From an uncultured Chlorobiota bacterium (GTDB lineage Bacteria; Bacteroidota; Kapaibacteriia; OLB7): DNA of 6,279 nucleotides. Both the position numbers and the translations under genes were made by a program. Positions 4,415-6,279 of the stretch are shown here, piece by piece (the stretch's first letter is position 1; the number at the start of each line of letters is the position of its first letter). Under the pieces are notes generated by a model that worked only from the letters and a program-made list of their open reading frames with translations, was not told the DNA's origin and did no database searches. The DNA is taken from positions 1-6,279 of the forward strand of contig CAMLOB010000258.1 in NCBI GenBank assembly GCA_946481475.1, written 5' to 3'.

Positions 4415-6279
4415 CTATATGATCGCGCCGAACACCGCCGATGCGATCTCGGCCGCCCGCTCCACAACAGCCGTCGCAACGGTTGCGGCCTCCTCCTGCA
4501 GGAAGGGAGCAATCACAAGGGCGACAACCGACATCAGCTTGATCAGGATATTCAGCGACGGACCGGCGGTATCCTTGAACGGATCGCCGACCGTGTCGCC
4601 GACGACGGCCGCCTTGTGTGCCTCGGTCCCCTTGCCGCCGTGCAATCCCCCTTCAATCGCCTTCTTCGCATTGTCCCAGGCGCCCCCGGAGTTCGACATG
4701 AAGATGGCCATCATCACACCCGAGCTGAGAACGCCGGCCAGCAGACCGCCGAGAGCGGCCGCGCCGAGTCCGAAGCCGATGATGATCGGAGCGGCAACCG
4801 CCAGCAGACCGGGAACCACCATGCGACGGATTGCCGCCGCGGTCGAGATGTCCACACAGGTCCGATAGTCGGCCTTTGCCTTCCCTTCCAGCAGTCCCGG
4901 AATCTCACGGAACTGACGACGTACTTCCTCGATCATCGCGAACGCCGCCTTGCCGACCGCATCCATCGCCATCGACGAGAAGAGGAAGGGGAGCATCGCC
5001 CCCAGCAGCAGACCGGCCATCACGTTCGGAGCCGAGACGTTGATCAGCAACGGTTCGGCAGGCGAACCGACAGTGGTAACGTAGGCGGAAAAGAGAGCCA
5101 GCGCCGTCAGGGCGGCCGATGCGATCGCAAAGCCCTTGCCGATAGCGGCCGTCGTGTTACCCACAGCATCCAGCTTGTCGGTCCGCTCGCGCACTTCCGG
5201 CGGAAGCTCCGCCATCTCGGCAATACCTCCGGCGTTATCCGAGATCGGACCGTAAGCGTCGACAGCCAGCTCGATGGCGACCGTCGAGAGCATGCCGAGT
5301 GCGGCGATGGCAATGCCGTAAAGACCGGCAAACTCGTAGGCGCCGATAATGCCGAGAGCGATCAGCAGAATCGGAATCGCCGTCGAACGCATACCGACGC
5401 CAAGCCCGGCAATGATGTTCGTTGCCGATCCGGTCACCGACTGAGCCGCAATGTTGTGTACCGGCTTCCGGTCGGTGGAGCAGTAGTACTCGGTGACGAT
5501 GCCGACCAGAACGCCGGCGACAAGACCGATCACCGTTGCGATAAAGATATTGACCGCACTGTAGGTGATGGTGCTGCCGGTCAGCGGATCGCTCAGCGTG
5601 AACTCCGCATCAAAGAAGTAATCGACGATGAAGTAGGTGGCGATAGCCATGATGCCGGCCGCGCCGAAGGTTCCGAGATTCAGAGCGTGCTGCGGGTTCC
5701 CCCCCTCCTTCACGCGGACGAAGAAAGTACCGATGATCGAGACGATGATGCCGACTGCGGCGATCACCAGGGGCAGAAGGACCGCGTTGATCCCGACCTG
5801 CGGATAGAACGACGCACCGATCACCATCGCGCCGATGATGGCGCCGACATACGACTCGAAGAGGTCAGCCCCCATTCCGGCGACGTCGCCGACATTGTCG
5901 CCGACGTTATCGGCAATCACGGCCGGGTTCCGCGGGTCATCCTCCGGAATTCCCGCCTCAACCTTGCCGACAAGGTCGGCACCGACGTCGGCCGCCTTCG
6001 TGTAGATACCGCCGCCGACGCGGGCAAACAGAGCGATCGAGGAGGCCCCGAACGAGAAACTGGCCACCACGGTCAGCGTCCGGGTCACCGCCTCGGCCGA
6101 GCCGAGACCGCTTGTTCCTCCGATGCCGAGCATCGCATCGTAGAGGAGCATCAGCAGTCCGAGTCCGAGAACACCGAGTCCGGCCACTCCCCTCCCCCTC
6201 CCCGATCCGCCGGAGAAGGCGATGGTCAGCGCCTGTGCCAGCCCACTCCGGGCGGCATTCGTTGTGCGGACGTTTGCTT
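4415..6279 (-). CDS. hppA: Membrane-bound, ion-pumping inorganic pyrophosphatase (K+-dependent type; 5' end outside window)
   Basis: Hydrolyses PPi and pumps H+ and/or Na+ across the cytoplasmic membrane. The reading frame continues past the right edge: 620 complete codons are visible, and roughly 60-100 N-terminal residues of a usual 660-720 are missing. The first visible residues, [20 protein letters not shown], are already family sequence, so an internal GTG at 6187 is not the start. Catalytic motifs are intact (numbering from the first visible codon): [11 protein letters not shown] (97-107), DNVGDNVGD (123-131), DLFES (138-142), [14 protein letters not shown] (342-355), [12 protein letters not shown] (528-539) and [11 protein letters not shown] (560-570). 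GNTTAAIG (373-380) has Ala and Gly where K+-independent enzymes have Lys and Thr, so a K+-dependent enzyme is inferred. Many hydrophobic segments match the ~16-helix fold. Residues 24-30 read GSGRGRG where the family has roughly G-A/S-V-M-G-M/L, placing two Arg in a helix. It ends 188 nt before rpsF. Confidence 0.97.
   Translation of the reverse strand, partial: ANVRTTNAARSGLAQALTIAFSGGSGRGRGVAGLGVLGLGLLMLLYDAMLGIGGTSGLGSAEAVTRTLTVVASFSFGASSIALFARVGGGIYTKAADVGADLVGKVEAGIPEDDPRNPAVIADNVGDNVGDVAGMGADLFESYVGAIIGAMVIGASFYPQVGINAVLLPLVIAAVGIIVSIIGTFFVRVKEGGNPQHALNLGTFGAAGIMAIATYFIVDYFFDAEFTLSDPLTGSTITYSAVNIFIATVIGLVAGVLVGIVTEYYCSTDRKPVHNIAAQSVTGSATNIIAGLGVGMRSTAIPILLIALGIIGAYEFAGLYGIAIAALGMLSTVAIELAVDAYGPISDNAGGIAEMAELPPEVRERTDKLDAVGNTTAAIGKGFAIASAALTALALFSAYVTTVGSPAEPLLINVSAPNVMAGLLLGAMLPFLFSSMAMDAVGKAAFAMIEEVRRQFREIPGLLEGKAKADYRTCVDISTAAAIRRMVVPGLLAVAAPIIIGFGLGAAALGGLLAGVLSSGVMMAIFMSNSGGAWDNAKKAIEGGLHGGKGTEAHKAAVVGDTVGDPFKDTAGPSLNILIKLMSVVALVIAPFLQEEAATVATAVVERAAEIASAVFGAII

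Noticed and set aside
1..6279. Search for CRISPR repeats, insertion-sequence ends, tRNAs, phage genes or a defence system.
   Set aside because: No spaced direct repeats, transposase, tRNA-like folds or defence-gene signatures were seen by eye; the coding capacity is accounted for by the seven listed genes.

Overview
The window is a 6.3 kb, GC-rich (by eye a little under 60%) stretch of bacterial chromosome in which every supported gene lies on the minus strand. It should therefore be read from the right edge to the left. From upstream to downstream it holds: the 3' part of a membrane-bound ion-pumping pyrophosphatase (hppA, open at the right edge); a ribosomal/replication cluster rpsF - ssb - rplI closed by a Rho-independent terminator; a polytopic 'flippase-like' membrane protein of the lysylphosphatidylglycerol synthase TM family; a DUF4279 protein closed by a very strong hairpin terminator; and the N-terminal half of an aldehyde dehydrogenase of the succinate-semialdehyde type (open at the left edge).

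Taxonomy is an inference. The L9, S6 and SSB sequences and the pyrophosphatase type suggest an FCB-like (Bacteroidota/Rhodothermota/Chlorobiota-related) or other Gram-negative, possibly marine or mildly halophilic lineage. The acidic tails on S6 and SSB and the K+-dependent pyrophosphatase signature fit that idea. ssb has a clear Shine-Dalgarno sequence, which is less usual in classical Bacteroidia. No 16S rRNA or other decisive marker is present, so the phylum is not settled.

Layout: hppA (right edge to 4415) is followed by a 188-nt gap that acts as the rpsF leader. This leader contains a hairpin with a CCG internal loop resembling the S6:S18 autoregulatory element. rpsF (GTG start), ssb and rplI follow with gaps of about 87 nt. 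The rpsR gene, often found between ssb and rplI, is absent here. A perfect 11-bp stem hairpin ends the cluster. The flippase-like gene then starts at an inferred GTG at 2558, not at the longest-ORF ATG, which lies on the far side of the terminator. The DUF4279 gene follows after 92 nt, then a long terminator hairpin, then the aldehyde dehydrogenase.

Functionally this is mostly a housekeeping region: translation, single-stranded DNA protection, and membrane energisation from pyrophosphate. It is followed by two less characterised genes and a metabolic dehydrogenase. I do not see an undescribed multi-gene system, a mobile element, a CRISPR array or an RNA gene. The most noteworthy points are a G-rich patch that puts two arginines into a conserved hydrophobic helix of the pyrophosphatase, the candidate S6:S18 leader in an operon lacking rpsR, and the unusual SSB C-terminal tip. 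No gap between genes exceeds 300 nt.
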